Origin: Citromicrobium sp. UBA3494
GTDB lineage: Bacteria > Pseudomonadota > Alphaproteobacteria > Sphingomonadales > Sphingomonadaceae
NCBI GenBank assembly: GCA_002377695.1
Contig: DFQH01000005.1
Coordinates: 96,153-146,871, forward strand
DNA: 50,719 nucleotides
Reading direction: 5' to 3'
A program made the position numbers and the translations under genes. Positions 1 to 9,019 of the stretch are shown one piece after another. Each line of letters starts with the position of its first letter. Within the stretch, counting starts at the first letter, position 1. The notes beneath the pieces are model-generated. The model saw nothing but the letters and a program-made list of their open reading frames with translations, was not told the DNA's origin and made no database searches.

Positions 1-28
1 ACAGGTTCGAATCCTGTCGGGTGCGCCA
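1..28 (+). tRNA. tRNA 3' end (partial, probably tRNA-Arg)
   Basis: The window opens inside a tRNA. A perfect T-arm is visible (ACAGG, loop TTCGAAT, CCTGT at 1-17), followed by the 3' acceptor strand CGGGTGC (18-24), discriminator G25 and an encoded CCA (26-28). The missing 5' acceptor strand should therefore be GCACCCG. From memory this acceptor and T-arm combination is typical of an alphaproteobacterial tRNA-Arg, but the anticodon lies outside the window, so the identity is an inference. A short T run (30-35) follows the CCA. Confidence 0.8.
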
Positions 29-77
29 GTTTTTTCCCGATTTGGACGGCCCGGCTCGGCGCAGGCGGCCGGTAACC

Positions 78-116
78 AAAAACGCCCCGGCCCGTCTCTT
101 GGATCGGGCCGGGGCG
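78..116 (-). terminator. Rho-independent terminator of the DUF2141 gene
   Basis: A perfect 12-bp inverted repeat (CGCCCCGGCCCG at 83-94 and CGGGCCGGGGCG at 105-116, 10-nt loop) is followed on the minus strand by five U residues (plus-strand A78-A82). It lies 62 bp past the stop codon of the minus-strand gene at 179-682, which fits a terminator for that gene. Confidence 0.85.
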
Positions 117-178
117 CGGGTGTTGCGTTCGGGGCGAACCCGCGGACGGCGCGATCGGTTCGCGGTCCGCGGATCGAT

Positions 179-682
179 TTACAGGTAGCGCATCCGCATC
201 GTGACGTTGGTGACGCCCGAACCGACGGTGAAGGTCGCCTTCTTCACGCTCGGCTTGCCGAGATTGAAGATGTTGATCGGCGGATCGTTCGACATGGCGG
301 CGCCGTCGATCGTGATATCGTCTTCGTCGTTTCCGTTCTTGTCGTGCCTTGCACCAAGCGCGTATTCCCCCGGCGCGTCGACAGGGATGCAGAACGTCAT
401 CGTGCCCGCCTTGGCCGGAATGTCGATCCGCTTGAGCCAGCGGCCTTTCTTCAGCCAGTCCGACTTTTTCGCGTAATAGCTGTGCAGACGAACATTGCCG
501 GTGCTCGACTTGATGTCCGTGATGGTGACGCGGATGGCCGGCCCCTTGCCGGGGGCGCAGTTCGCAAGGTTGTTCGATATTCTCTGTTCGTACTGCGCCT
601 GGCTGGCGACGGGCATGGCGACCATTCCGCTCGCCAGAAGCCCCAGTGCAAGCCGTCGTGCAGCCTTCTTGCTCATAATCAT
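179..682 (-). CDS. Exported DUF2141 family protein
   Basis: A 167-aa secreted protein. The N-terminus has a basic stretch (MSKKAARR), a hydrophobic core and an AQA-type signal peptidase I site near residue 30. The mature part resembles DUF2141 proteins: small beta-rich periplasmic domains of unknown function, with phrases such as RVTITDIKSSTGNVRLHSY and a central YALGARHDKNGNDE segment typical of that family. Length fits the family (about 140-170 aa). Two Met codons lie close together (682 and 676) and no strong ribosome binding site separates them. The gene stands alone on the minus strand, with its own terminator at 78-116, divergent from rpe. Function is unknown. Confidence 0.8.
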   Translation of the reverse strand: MIMSKKAARRLALGLLASGMVAMPVASQAQYEQRISNNLANCAPGKGPAIRVTITDIKSSTGNVRLHSYYAKKSDWLKKGRWLKRIDIPAKAGTMTFCIPVDAPGEYALGARHDKNGNDEDDITIDGAAMSNDPPINIFNLGKPSVKKATFTVGSGVTNVTMRMRYL

Positions 683-941
683 GTTCGGATGCCCGTTATT
701 GCTGATCGGTCGAAAAATCCGGGCGGGCCTGTCTCCGGCGGCGCCCTGTTGGACATAGAATATGGGATCTTACGCTGAATTCCTCCTGAATTTGGTGCGA
801 CTCGCCGGAAAACCGGCATCGCGGTGCTTGCCTTCCGGGGAAAACACGCGCGCGGCTGTCTCAATCCGATTCGCAAAGCGCTAAGGGAGCCAATCCGGCC
901 CCCGGCCGATTACGTCCTCCGCTTGCGAAGTGCTGTTGCGA

Positions 942-1610
942 ATGACCACGCCGCTGATTGCCCCTTCGATCCTTTCCGCCGACTTCGCGCGGCTGGGGGA
1001 AGAGGTGCGCGGCGTCGATGCGGCGGGTGCGGACTGGATCCATGTGGACGTGATGGACGGGCATTTCGTGCCCAACCTCACCATTGGCCCGGCGGTGGTC
1101 AAGGCGCTGCGCCCGCACAGCGACAAGCCGTTCGACGTGCATCTGATGGTCAGCCCGGTCGATCAGTGGCTGGAAGCCTTTGCCGATGCCGGTGCGGACC
1201 ACATCACGATCCACCCCGAGGCGGGGCCGCACACGCACCGCACGCTGCAGACGATCCGTTCGCTGGGCAAGAAGGCGGGGGTCGTGCTGAACCCGGGAAC
1301 GCCCGAAAGCGTGCTCGAATACCTGATCGACATGGTCGACCTGGTGCTGGTGATGAGCGTCAATCCCGGTTTCGGCGGGCAGAGCTTCATCGACAGCCAG
1401 CTGCGCAAGATCGAGACGATCCGCACAATGATCGACGCGACCGGGCGCGACATCTTTCTGGAAGTGGATGGCGGGGTGGATGCGCAGACCGCGCCCCGCT
1501 GCATTGCCGCGGGGGCGGACGTGCTGGTGGCGGGCTCGGCCACGTTCAGGGGCGGGCCGGAACGCTACGCCGCCAACATCGCGAGCCTCAAGGGGAAAGC
1601 CGGGAAATGA
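942..1610 (+). CDS. rpe: Ribulose-phosphate 3-epimerase
   Basis: Interconverts D-ribulose 5-phosphate and D-xylulose 5-phosphate in the pentose phosphate pathway; cytoplasmic TIM barrel. The 222-aa protein has all hallmark strands: [10 protein letters not shown] near the N-terminus, the metal and acid/base motif [12 protein letters not shown] (His34, Asp36), HLMV, the phosphate loop motif [11 protein letters not shown] and the second catalytic Asp in EVDGGV. I chose ATG 942 over the in-frame GTG 930 because the family begins right at this Met ([10 protein letters not shown]). The stop overlaps the start of the next gene (ATGA at 1607-1610), so the two are translationally coupled. Confidence 0.96.
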   Translation: MTTPLIAPSILSADFARLGEEVRGVDAAGADWIHVDVMDGHFVPNLTIGPAVVKALRPHSDKPFDVHLMVSPVDQWLEAFADAGADHITIHPEAGPHTHRTLQTIRSLGKKAGVVLNPGTPESVLEYLIDMVDLVLVMSVNPGFGGQSFIDSQLRKIETIRTMIDATGRDIFLEVDGGVDAQTAPRCIAAGADVLVAGSATFRGGPERYAANIASLKGKAGK

Positions 1611-3592
1611 CGGATTCGATTGGGCCAGATCCGGTCGCAGGTGGGGCGGTAGGCGACGATGCGGACGATGCGCCCGATCGCACTGTTCTCGACAGGGAAG
1701 AGCGTGCTGCGCGCCAGCTTATCATGACGCTGGGCAGCAAGCCGGAGCCGACCGCGCTGAGCGAGGACGAAGCCGCGCGAGAAGGCACCGCGCATGAAGG
1801 GCCCGCGCGTGAGCAAGCCGCTCCGCTACCGACTCCGCGCGTTGAGAAGACTGCGCCCGAAGTCGAGGTGCTGGCACCCTCGCGCGCGCTGGTGCCGCAG
1901 GAAATCGGCGCGCCCCGGGTCAGCCCGGTGGAGCGGCTGGTGCGCATGGCCTATACCGCAGGCGTTCGCGGGCGGGTGATCACCTCCCCGCTGGGCAAGC
2001 CCGCCAAGCGCCGCGTGCTCGCCACCGTCACCCCGCCGCTGGCGGGAGAGCGCGCTGCCGGGATGGCGCTGCGGGCCGGGCATTTCCTGGTCCAGGGGAT
2101 CAAGCTGCCGATCTCCCAGCTCGATTTCGCGCCGGGGTCCGCGCGCCCCGCGCCGCCGATCGAACGGCACGTGCATTCCTATGCCTGGCTGCGCGATCTC
2201 GCGGGCTCTGGCGCAAGGCCGCAGGTGGAAGCGACCGCACTGCGCATCCACCGCCTTTGGCTCGATGCGCATCCGCTGCCCGGCAAGGGTCCGGCGTGGG
2301 AGGTGGAGGCCAGCGCGAAACGCATGCTTGCCTGGCTGGTCCATGCGCCGCTGATCCTGTCCAACAAGGCGGTGCGCGGGCGCACGCTGGCCGCGCTGGA
2401 CAAGGCGGCGCGCTGGCTCGACGGGGCGGTATCCAAGGCGCCCGACAAGCAGGCCGAGGTGTTCGGCTGGGGCGCGCTGGTCGCGGCCGGGCTGCTGCTG
2501 CCCGAAGGCAAGCCGCGCCGCCTGTTTGCCGAGGCGGGCCTGTCGCGCGCGCTGGGCGATTTCGTGGGCGAGGATGGGGGCATCCAGTCGCGCAGCCCGC
2601 TGGGGCAGATGGAGCTGCTCGAACTGCTGACCGAACTGGTCGCCTGCTACCGCGCAACCAATACCGAACCGCCCACGTTCATCGGCGCGGTGTCCGAACT
2701 GATCGTGCCGCCGCTGCTCGCGGTGATGCATGGCGAGGGCGGGATGGGCAACTGGCAGGGCGCCGGGGCCGTGACGGCGGATCGGGTCGCCGCACTCATC
2801 ACGGCAAGCGGCGTGCGTACCCGCCCGCTGAAGGAGCCGCGCGGCTGGGGCTATCACCGGGCGAGCGCGGGCAAGACCGTCCTGCAGTTCGACGCCGCAC
2901 CGCCGCCGCTGGCGCGCTACGCACGATCCGGCTGCGCATCCACGCTGGCCTTCGAGCTGTCCGCCCATGGCCAGCGGATCATCGTCAACTGCGGCGGGGC
3001 TGCCTGGGCAGGCGGACAGGTTCCGGCGCGGATCGAGCAGGGCCTGCGCGCCACAGCGGCGCACTCCACGCTGGTGCTCGAAGACGTCAATTCCACCGCC
3101 ATCCTCATCAAGGGCAAGCTGGGCGCCGGGGTGGGCGAGGTCGAGGTCGACCGGCGCACGGTTGGCGGCAAGCGCGGCGGGGCGACGCGTCTGGAAGCGA
3201 GCCACGATGGCTATGCCGGCCGATTCGGCCTCAATCACCGCCGCGTGCTGGTGCTGCGCGAAGATGGCACCGAACTGGCGGGCGAGGATGTGCTGCTGCC
3301 CGCGAGCAAGCGCGGCAAGCGCGGCAAGGTGGGCTATGCGATCCGCTTCCACCTCGGTCCGGGCATCGCCGCGCGCCTTTCCGAGGATCGCAAGGGCGCA
3401 GGCCTTGCACTGCCGGACGGAACGCACTGGCAATTCCGGGTCGCGGGCGAATATACGGGCACGCTTTCGGTAGAGGACAGCCTTTTCGTCGATGGCGAAG
3501 GGCGGCCGCAACCGATCCAGCAGCTCGTTTTGCAGGGCATGGCACCGCGCAGTGGCGGAAGCTTCGCCTGGCTGTTCAAGAAGATGGGATAG
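1607..3592 (+). CDS. Heparinase II/III family protein
   Basis: A 661-aa protein of the heparinase II/III-like family, a group of polysaccharide lyase-like proteins. The first roughly 110 residues are acidic and low in complexity. A helical (alpha/alpha toroid-like) part follows, containing [12 protein letters not shown] near residue 190. The C-terminal beta-rich Hepar_II_III part has [29 protein letters not shown] and [16 protein letters not shown]. The start is ATG 1607 in the ATGA overlap with rpe. No clear signal peptide is visible, although family members usually act on extracytoplasmic glycans. The order rpe, heparinase-like gene, purH recurs in sphingomonads as I remember it, so this is a conserved core locus rather than a polysaccharide utilisation locus. 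The substrate is unknown. Confidence 0.85.
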   Translation: MTDSIGPDPVAGGAVGDDADDAPDRTVLDREERAARQLIMTLGSKPEPTALSEDEAAREGTAHEGPAREQAAPLPTPRVEKTAPEVEVLAPSRALVPQEIGAPRVSPVERLVRMAYTAGVRGRVITSPLGKPAKRRVLATVTPPLAGERAAGMALRAGHFLVQGIKLPISQLDFAPGSARPAPPIERHVHSYAWLRDLAGSGARPQVEATALRIHRLWLDAHPLPGKGPAWEVEASAKRMLAWLVHAPLILSNKAVRGRTLAALDKAARWLDGAVSKAPDKQAEVFGWGALVAAGLLLPEGKPRRLFAEAGLSRALGDFVGEDGGIQSRSPLGQMELLELLTELVACYRATNTEPPTFIGAVSELIVPPLLAVMHGEGGMGNWQGAGAVTADRVAALITASGVRTRPLKEPRGWGYHRASAGKTVLQFDAAPPPLARYARSGCASTLAFELSAHGQRIIVNCGGAAWAGGQVPARIEQGLRATAAHSTLVLEDVNSTAILIKGKLGAGVGEVEVDRRTVGGKRGGATRLEASHDGYAGRFGLNHRRVLVLREDGTELAGEDVLLPASKRGKRGKVGYAIRFHLGPGIAARLSEDRKGAGLALPDGTHWQFRVAGEYTGTLSVEDSLFVDGEGRPQPIQQLVLQGMAPRSGGSFAWLFKKMG

Positions 3593-3596
3593 AATT

Positions 3597-5186
3597 TTGA
3601 CCGACATGCCGATCCGCAGGGCCCTCCTTTCCGTATCGGACAAGGAGGGATTGGCGCAGCTTGGCCGCGCGCTGGCCGACCGTGGCGTCGAGCTGGTTTC
3701 GACCGGCGGCACCGCAAAGGCGCTGCGCGAGGCGGGCCTCGAGGTGCGCGACGTGTCCGACCTCACCGGTTTTCCGGAAATGATGGACGGTCGCGTGAAG
3801 ACGCTGCATCCCAAGGTGCACGGCGGGCTGCTGGCGCTGCGCGACAAGGACGATCACGTCGCCTCGATGGAAGAGCATCAGATCGGCGCGATCGATCTGG
3901 TGGTAGTCAATCTCTATCCCTTCGAAGCGACCGTGGCGAAGGGTGCCGAGCGCGCCGAGATCATCGAGAATATCGACATTGGCGGGCCCAGCATGGTTCG
4001 TTCGGCAGCGAAGAACCACCAGTTCGTCACCATCGTCACCGATCCGGCGGATTACCCCGCGCTCATCGATGAACTGGAGCAGGCGGAGGGAGCGACCAGC
4101 CTCGACTTCCGCCGCAAGATGGCGGCCAAGGCCTTTGCCGCCACCGCCGCCTACGACAGCGCGATCAGCCAGTGGTTCGCCTTTGCCGATCAGCAGCAGC
4201 AGTTCCCCGACTATCTCTCGGTCGGCGGCAAGGCCCCTACCGTGTTGCGCTATGGCGAGAACCCGCACCAGCAGGCAGCGCTTTACACGCCCGCCGGGCC
4301 GCACGCGCGCGGGATCGCTCAGGCCGAGCAGCTGCAGGGGAAGGAACTGAGCTACAACAACTACAACGATGCCGACGCCGCGCTGGAGCTGTGCGCCGAG
4401 TTTGCCGGGCAGGACCCGTCGGTGGTCATCGTCAAGCACGCCAACCCCTGCGGCGTGGCGCAGCGCGGCAGCCTGATCGATGCGTGGAACGAAGCGCTGG
4501 CGTGCGACAGCGTCTCGGCTTTCGGCGGGATCGTGGCGGTCAACCGCGAGCTCGATGGCGAAACCGCGCGCGCGATCTGCGAGATCTTTACCGAAGTCGT
4601 GATCGCGCCCAGCGTTTCGGACGAGGCGCGCGAAGCGTTTGCGAAGAAGAAGAACCTGCGCCTGCTGACCGTCGGCGACCTGCCCGATCCGCGTCGGGCT
4701 GGTCTTTCGATCAAGCCGATCACCGGCGGGCTGCTGGTCCAGAGCCGCGACAGCGCAACGATTGCCCGAAGCGATCTGAAGGTGGTCACCAAGCGCGAAC
4801 CGAGCGAGCAGGAACTGCGCGATTGTCTGTTCGCATGGACCGTCGCCCGCCACGTAAAATCCAACGCAATCGTCTATGCGAGGGAGGGCGCGACTGCGGG
4901 AATCGGCGCGGGCCAGATGAACCGGCGCGATTCGAGCCGCATCGCCGCGATCAAGGCGGCCGAAGCGGCGGAGAAATACGGTTGGGCGGAGCCTCGCACG
5001 GTTGGCAGCGCGGTCGCTTCCGACGCGTTCTTCCCCTTCGCCGACGGCCTGCTGGCAGCGGCGGAAGCGGGCGCGACGGCCGTCATACAGCCGGGCGGAT
5101 CGATGCGCGATTCCGAAGTCATCGATGCCGCCAACGAGGCAGGTCTGGCGATGGTTTTCACCGGAATGCGCCACTTCCGCCACTGA
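3597..5186 (+). CDS. purH: Bifunctional AICAR transformylase / IMP cyclohydrolase
   Basis: Catalyses the last two steps of de novo IMP synthesis in the cytoplasm. The N-terminal MGS-like cyclohydrolase domain begins with [14 protein letters not shown] and STGGTAKAL and contains [19 protein letters not shown]. The C-terminal transformylase domain carries the KHANPCGVA motif and ends in TGMRHFRH, as usual. Length (529 aa) is normal. Two starts are possible: TTG 3597 (giving [11 protein letters not shown]) and ATG 3606. I prefer TTG because a GGGA ribosome binding site (3586-3589) sits 7 nt before it while nothing suitable precedes ATG 3606, and sphingomonad homologues as I recall them begin MTDVxIRRALL. 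It follows the heparinase gene by 4 bp, so it is probably co-transcribed. Confidence 0.95.
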   Translation: MTDMPIRRALLSVSDKEGLAQLGRALADRGVELVSTGGTAKALREAGLEVRDVSDLTGFPEMMDGRVKTLHPKVHGGLLALRDKDDHVASMEEHQIGAIDLVVVNLYPFEATVAKGAERAEIIENIDIGGPSMVRSAAKNHQFVTIVTDPADYPALIDELEQAEGATSLDFRRKMAAKAFAATAAYDSAISQWFAFADQQQQFPDYLSVGGKAPTVLRYGENPHQQAALYTPAGPHARGIAQAEQLQGKELSYNNYNDADAALELCAEFAGQDPSVVIVKHANPCGVAQRGSLIDAWNEALACDSVSAFGGIVAVNRELDGETARAICEIFTEVVIAPSVSDEAREAFAKKKNLRLLTVGDLPDPRRAGLSIKPITGGLLVQSRDSATIARSDLKVVTKREPSEQELRDCLFAWTVARHVKSNAIVYAREGATAGIGAGQMNRRDSSRIAAIKAAEAAEKYGWAEPRTVGSAVASDAFFPFADGLLAAAEAGATAVIQPGGSMRDSEVIDAANEAGLAMVFTGMRHFRH

Positions 5187-5320
5187 TTCGGGCATTTGTG
5201 ACGTAGCCGACCCCGGCACATGCACGGATCGGCGGGGATGTACGAAAAATTCACTCCCGAGAAAGCGGACGCACCCCATATCGGGTGCACAGCAACGCAT
5301 TTCGGCCAGAGAATCACGCC

Positions 5321-5440
5321 ATGAAGATATTCCAGTCAGACCTCTTTCGCAGCTTCGGCATCGGCTTCGGCGCGGTTGCCTTCGCGCTTGTCATGACCCG
5401 CTTCGACGGGGCGGAGGCTCTGATCGCGGTGGTCCAGTGA
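5321..5440 (+). CDS. Small single-span membrane protein upstream of msrA
   Basis: A 39-aa open frame (starts [17 protein letters not shown], ends LIAVVQ) with one hydrophobic helix (about residues 11-26) after a short polar N-terminus. Its TGA stop overlaps the ATG of msrA by one base (TGATG at 5438-5442), which suggests translational coupling and supports it being real. The ribosome binding site is weak (AGAGAA). I recall similar short [14 protein letters not shown] proteins in related genomes, but the function is unknown. A 6-bp GCACCC/GGGTGC hairpin lies in its 5' region (5271-5288). Confidence 0.6.
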   Translation: MKIFQSDLFRSFGIGFGAVAFALVMTRFDGAEALIAVVQ

Positions 5441-6123
5441 TGACGCGCGTATCCGCCGGCATTCTGACCCTGCTCACCGCAGGCTCGCTCGCGCTGGCGG
5501 GTTGCGGGCCCGCGCTGGCGGCGGAAAACCACGTGCGAGCGCCCATCGCGAAGGTGAAGGCGAAGGAAAGCGGGTTGAAGACCGCGATCTTCGCGGGCGG
5601 CTGCTTCTGGGGCGTGGAAGCGGTGTTCAGCCATGTGAAGGGCGTGAAGAGCGCGGTTGCGGGCTACCACGGCGGCACGAAGCGGCAGGCCGATTACAAG
5701 CTCGTCTCCAGCGGCGTGACCGATCATGTGGAGGCCGTGAAGATCACCTACGACCCCTCGCAGATCCGCTACGACCAGTTGCTGCGCATCTTCTTCTCGG
5801 TGGTCGCCGACCCGACCCTGCGCAATCGCCAGGGCCCCGATCGCGGTGCGCATTACAATGCCGAACTGATCCCGACGTCTGCCCAGCAGCTGAAAGTCGC
5901 CAGGGCCTACCTCGCGCAGATGAAGCGCAGCGGGGTGTGGGACAAACCGATCGTGACCGATATCGTGCGCGCACAGGCCTTCTACCCGGCGGAGGAGTAC
6001 CACCAGAACTTCGCGCTCAAGAACCCGCGCCACGGCTATATCCAGCGCTGGGATGCGCCCAAGGTTGCTGCGCTGAAGGAATTCTACCCCGGCGTCTTTC
6101 GGGCAAGCTTCCTGAAGGACTAG
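5440..6123 (+). CDS. msrA: Peptide-methionine (S)-S-oxide reductase MsrA, exported lipoprotein
   Basis: Reduces the S epimer of methionine sulfoxide in proteins. The catalytic motif GGCFWGVEAVF is present (Cys55), as are GYHGG, the GPDRGAHYNAE loop and the EEYHQNF segment. Unlike cytoplasmic MsrA, this 227-aa protein starts with a signal sequence ending in a lipobox (LALAGC, Cys22), so it should be a lipoprotein exposed to the periplasm; a signal peptidase I cut after ALA at residue 27 is the alternative. The start overlaps the upstream 39-aa gene. A separately encoded, also exported MsrB lies at 20353-20847, which suggests an extracytoplasmic repair pair. Confidence 0.95.
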   Translation: MTRVSAGILTLLTAGSLALAGCGPALAAENHVRAPIAKVKAKESGLKTAIFAGGCFWGVEAVFSHVKGVKSAVAGYHGGTKRQADYKLVSSGVTDHVEAVKITYDPSQIRYDQLLRIFFSVVADPTLRNRQGPDRGAHYNAELIPTSAQQLKVARAYLAQMKRSGVWDKPIVTDIVRAQAFYPAEEYHQNFALKNPRHGYIQRWDAPKVAALKEFYPGVFRASFLKD

Positions 6124-6190
6124 GCGGCGCGCCGGGCGCCCGACGACAGCCAATCTGGAAACTGCAGCGCGCACGCGCTATCTCTGCCGC

Positions 6191-6661
6191 ATGGCAACCG
6201 CACACAAGCACACCCACCGCGAGCACGAGGGCGAGGCGCTGATCGATGCCGCGCGCCGTTCGCTCGAAACGCAAGGCGAGCGCTGGACCGGCATGCGTTC
6301 CGAAGTGTTCGAGGAACTGGCCCGCCATTCGCGCCCCGTTTCCGCTTACGATATTGCCGAAAACCTCAGCAACCGGCGCGGCAGCCGCGTGGCGCCCAAC
6401 AGCGTGTATCGCATCCTCGACATCTTCGTGCGCAAGAACCTCGCCAACCGGATCGAGAGCGCCAATGCCTTTCTCGTCAACTCGCACCCGGGCTGCCGCC
6501 ACGACTGCATCTTCCTGATCTGCGACGATTGCGGCGCGGCCGACCATGTCGACGACGACGCGCTGACCGGCGCCCTGCGCGAAGCCGGGCAGGCTGCGGG
6601 CTATGCCGAGGTTCGCCCCGTGGTCGAACTGCGTGGCCTGTGCGCCGCGTGCAGCAAGTAG
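6191..6661 (+). CDS. Fur family transcriptional regulator (Zur-like)
   Basis: A 156-aa metal-dependent repressor of the Fur superfamily. It has a winged-helix N-terminal half ([21 protein letters not shown], then the recognition region [13 protein letters not shown]) and a C-terminal dimerisation half with two CxxC zinc sites (CDDC and CAAC) and an HPGCRHD segment. The His-rich N-terminus ([11 protein letters not shown]) and CxxC layout fit Zur (zinc uptake regulator) better than Fur or PerR, but no target operon lies nearby, so the metal is an inference. No Shine-Dalgarno sequence precedes ATG 6191. A TATCTC sequence about 13 nt upstream could be a -10 box of a leaderless transcript. Confidence 0.88.
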   Translation: MATAHKHTHREHEGEALIDAARRSLETQGERWTGMRSEVFEELARHSRPVSAYDIAENLSNRRGSRVAPNSVYRILDIFVRKNLANRIESANAFLVNSHPGCRHDCIFLICDDCGAADHVDDDALTGALREAGQAAGYAEVRPVVELRGLCAACSK

Positions 6662-6716
6662 CGGCGGCGACGCGCTTTATCGACAGGTGGGATTGGAGGC
6701 TGTAGGAACCTCCATC

Positions 6717-8639
6717 ATGGATAATCGCCCTGAAACGCCGTTGCTCGATACGGTCAACCTCCCCGCCGATCTGCGCAAGATCGACCGTGACAAGCTCCGC
6801 CAGCTGGCCGACGAACTGCGCACCGAAATGATCGATGCGGTCGGCACCACCGGCGGGCATCTGGGATCGGGGCTGGGCGTGGTCGAGCTGACCGTGGCGA
6901 TCCACTATATCTTCAACACGCCCGAGGACCGGCTGATCTGGGATGTCGGCCACCAGTGCTACCCGCACAAGATCCTGACCGGACGGCGCGACCGCATCCG
7001 CACCCTGCGCCAGGGTGGAGGCCTGTCGGGCTTCACCAAGCGCTCCGAGAGCGAATACGACCCCTTCGGCGCGGCGCACTCCTCCACCTCGATCTCTGCC
7101 GGGATCGGGTTCGCGATGGCGAACAAGCTGCAGGACAAGCCAGGCCGCGCGATCGCGGTGATCGGCGACGGCGCGATGAGTGCCGGCATGGCCTACGAGG
7201 CGATGAACAACGCCGAACAGGCGGGCAATCGGCTGGTGGTGATCCTCAACGACAACGATATGTCGATCGCGCCGCCGGTGGGTGGGCTGTCGGCTTATCT
7301 CGCGCGCGTGGTCTCCAGCGGCGAATATCTCGGCCTGCGCAGCCTTGCGTCCAAGGTCGCCAAGAAGATGCACCGCCGCATCCATTCCTCGCTCGGCAAG
7401 GCGGAGGAATTCACGCGCGGCATGGTGACCGGCGGGACGTTGTTCGAGGAACTGGGCTTCTACTATGTCGGCCCGATCGACGGGCACAATCTCGACCACC
7501 TGATCCCCGTGCTGGAGAATGTGCGCGACAGCGACCAGGGCCCGGTGCTGATCCATGTCGTGACTGAGAAGGGCAAGGGCTACAAGTTCGCGGAAGAGAG
7601 CGCGGACAAGTACCACGGCGTCTCCAAGTTCGACGTCATCACCGGCGAGCAGAAGAAGAGCAAGGGCGGCCCGCCCAACTACCAGAACGTGTTCGGCGAA
7701 ACCCTCGCCAAGCTGGCCGAGACCGACAAGCGGATCGTCGCGATCACCGCCGCCATGCCGGGTGGGACCGGGGTCGACAAGTTCGCCAAGGCGCACCCGG
7801 AGCGCAGCTTCGATGTCGGGATTGCCGAACAGCACGGCGTCACCTTCGCCGCTGGCCTCGCCGCGCAGGGCATGCGGCCTTTCGCCGCGATCTACTCCAC
7901 CTTTCTCCAGCGCGCCTACGACCAGGTGGTGCACGATGTAGCGATCCAGAACCTGCCGGTGCGCTTCGCGATCGACCGCGCCGGGCTGGTCGGCGCGGAT
8001 GGTGCGACCCACGCGGGTTCGTTCGACATTACCTATCTGGCGACGCTTCCCAATTTCGTGGTGATGGCGGCGAGCGACGAGGCCGAACTGGCTCACATGA
8101 CCTACACCGCCGCCGAATACGACGAAGGCCCCATTGCCTTCCGCTATCCGCGCGGCGCGGGCACGGGCGTGGCCATCCCCGAGAAGCTCGAAAAGCTCGA
8201 GATCGGCAAGGGCCGGATCGTGAAAGAGGGCAGCAAGGTCGCCATTCTCTCGCTCGGCACGCGGCTGGGCGAGGCATTGGAAGCTGCGGAGCAACTCGAA
8301 GCGCGCGGGCTATCGACCACCGTGGCGGACATGCGCTTCGCCAAACCGCTCGACACCGCACTGATCGAGAAGGCCATGCGCGAGCACGAGGTCGTGCTGA
8401 CGATCGAGGAAGGCGCCATCGGCGGCATCGGTGCGCATGTGCTGACTTACGCGAGCGACAGCGGCCTGCTCGACGAAGGCCTCAAGGTGCGCACCATGCG
8501 CCTGCCCGACATCTTCCAGGATCAGGACGATCCGAAGAAGCAGTACGACGAGGCCGGGCTGAATGCGCCTGATATCGTCGATACGGTGCTGGCCGCGCTG
8601 CGGCACAATTCGGCGGGGGTCGAAGAGGCGCGGGCTTAG
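6717..8639 (+). CDS. dxs: 1-deoxy-D-xylulose-5-phosphate synthase
   Basis: First enzyme of the MEP isoprenoid pathway: condenses pyruvate and glyceraldehyde 3-phosphate to DXP using thiamine diphosphate. The 640-aa protein has the expected three domains. The N-terminal domain has [31 protein letters not shown] and the ThDP-binding [17 protein letters not shown]. The transketolase pyrimidine-binding domain has [12 protein letters not shown] and [15 protein letters not shown]. The C-terminal domain follows. Start ATG 6717 is preceded by AGGA. It sits 55 bp after the Fur-family gene on the same strand; the neighbours suggest no isoprenoid operon. Confidence 0.97.
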   Translation: MDNRPETPLLDTVNLPADLRKIDRDKLRQLADELRTEMIDAVGTTGGHLGSGLGVVELTVAIHYIFNTPEDRLIWDVGHQCYPHKILTGRRDRIRTLRQGGGLSGFTKRSESEYDPFGAAHSSTSISAGIGFAMANKLQDKPGRAIAVIGDGAMSAGMAYEAMNNAEQAGNRLVVILNDNDMSIAPPVGGLSAYLARVVSSGEYLGLRSLASKVAKKMHRRIHSSLGKAEEFTRGMVTGGTLFEELGFYYVGPIDGHNLDHLIPVLENVRDSDQGPVLIHVVTEKGKGYKFAEESADKYHGVSKFDVITGEQKKSKGGPPNYQNVFGETLAKLAETDKRIVAITAAMPGGTGVDKFAKAHPERSFDVGIAEQHGVTFAAGLAAQGMRPFAAIYSTFLQRAYDQVVHDVAIQNLPVRFAIDRAGLVGADGATHAGSFDITYLATLPNFVVMAASDEAELAHMTYTAAEYDEGPIAFRYPRGAGTGVAIPEKLEKLEIGKGRIVKEGSKVAILSLGTRLGEALEAAEQLEARGLSTTVADMRFAKPLDTALIEKAMREHEVVLTIEEGAIGGIGAHVLTYASDSGLLDEGLKVRTMRLPDIFQDQDDPKKQYDEAGLNAPDIVDTVLAALRHNSAGVEEARA

Positions 8640-8654
8640 CGAAGGGAAGTCATC

Positions 8655-8906
8655 GTGCAGACGAGGCGATTGGGTGAGATGTTGCGAGAGGCTTACCACA
8701 AAGCTCCCGACCGAGATAAAAGCCTCGCCGTCTGCTTGTTCGGTATCCGGTACGCGGACGAGATTGGCTCCGCCACCAACGAAGTTATCAAATTTGCCGA
8801 AATAGGAAACTACGGCCCCGAAGTCCGTAAGGGCATCAAACTCTCCCAGTACGTTTACTTACGGTCAGGGGATATCCCGCCTGCAACCGCGTCACCCCGG
8901 ACTTGA
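8655..8906 (+). CDS. Small HTH-like domain protein, C-terminus formed by a repeat
   Basis: An 83-aa protein starting with GTG 8655 (AAGGGAAG ribosome binding site 5-6 nt before). The core (LGEMLREAYHKAPDRDK, then LFGIRYADEI and YGPEVRKGIKLSQYVYLR) resembles short HTH-like proteins found scattered in proteobacteria, often near mobile DNA; this is recalled, not searched. Codon use is clearly more AT-rich at third positions than in the flanking genes, hinting at recent acquisition. The last residues (TASPRT) and the stop codon are supplied by the palindromic repeat at 8891-8973, so the original C-terminus may have been replaced. Function unknown. Confidence 0.55.
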   Translation: MQTRRLGEMLREAYHKAPDRDKSLAVCLFGIRYADEIGSATNEVIKFAEIGNYGPEVRKGIKLSQYVYLRSGDIPPATASPRT

Positions 8907-8973
8907 TCCGGGGTCCAGCTTCTTTCGGTGTCGCACTGGAAGGTAGCGGGACCCCCGCCTGCGCGGGGGTGAC
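8891..8973. repeat. REP-like palindromic repeat (copy 1)
   Basis: An 83-bp composite element. Outer arms GTCACCCC (8891-8898) and GGGGTGAC (8966-8973) are inverted. Inside are two hairpins: CCCCGGA/TCCGGGG (8895-8901 and 8907-8913) and ACCCCCGC/GCGGGGGT (8951-8958 and 8963-8970). The left half matches the sequence at 25784-25819 in reverse orientation, so it belongs to a dispersed family. It resembles the intergenic REP/BIME-type elements common in sphingomonads. Confidence 0.75.
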
Positions 8974-9019
8974 GGGATGGACAGCAAGGGACTAGGGCAA
9001 CTGCGAAAGGACCCTCCGC

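Noticed and set aside
5220..5324. 34-aa frame whose stop overlaps the start of the 39-aa peptide (ATGA)
   Set aside because: No ribosome binding site, polar composition without features, and it spans a hairpin; the overlap alone is weak evidence.
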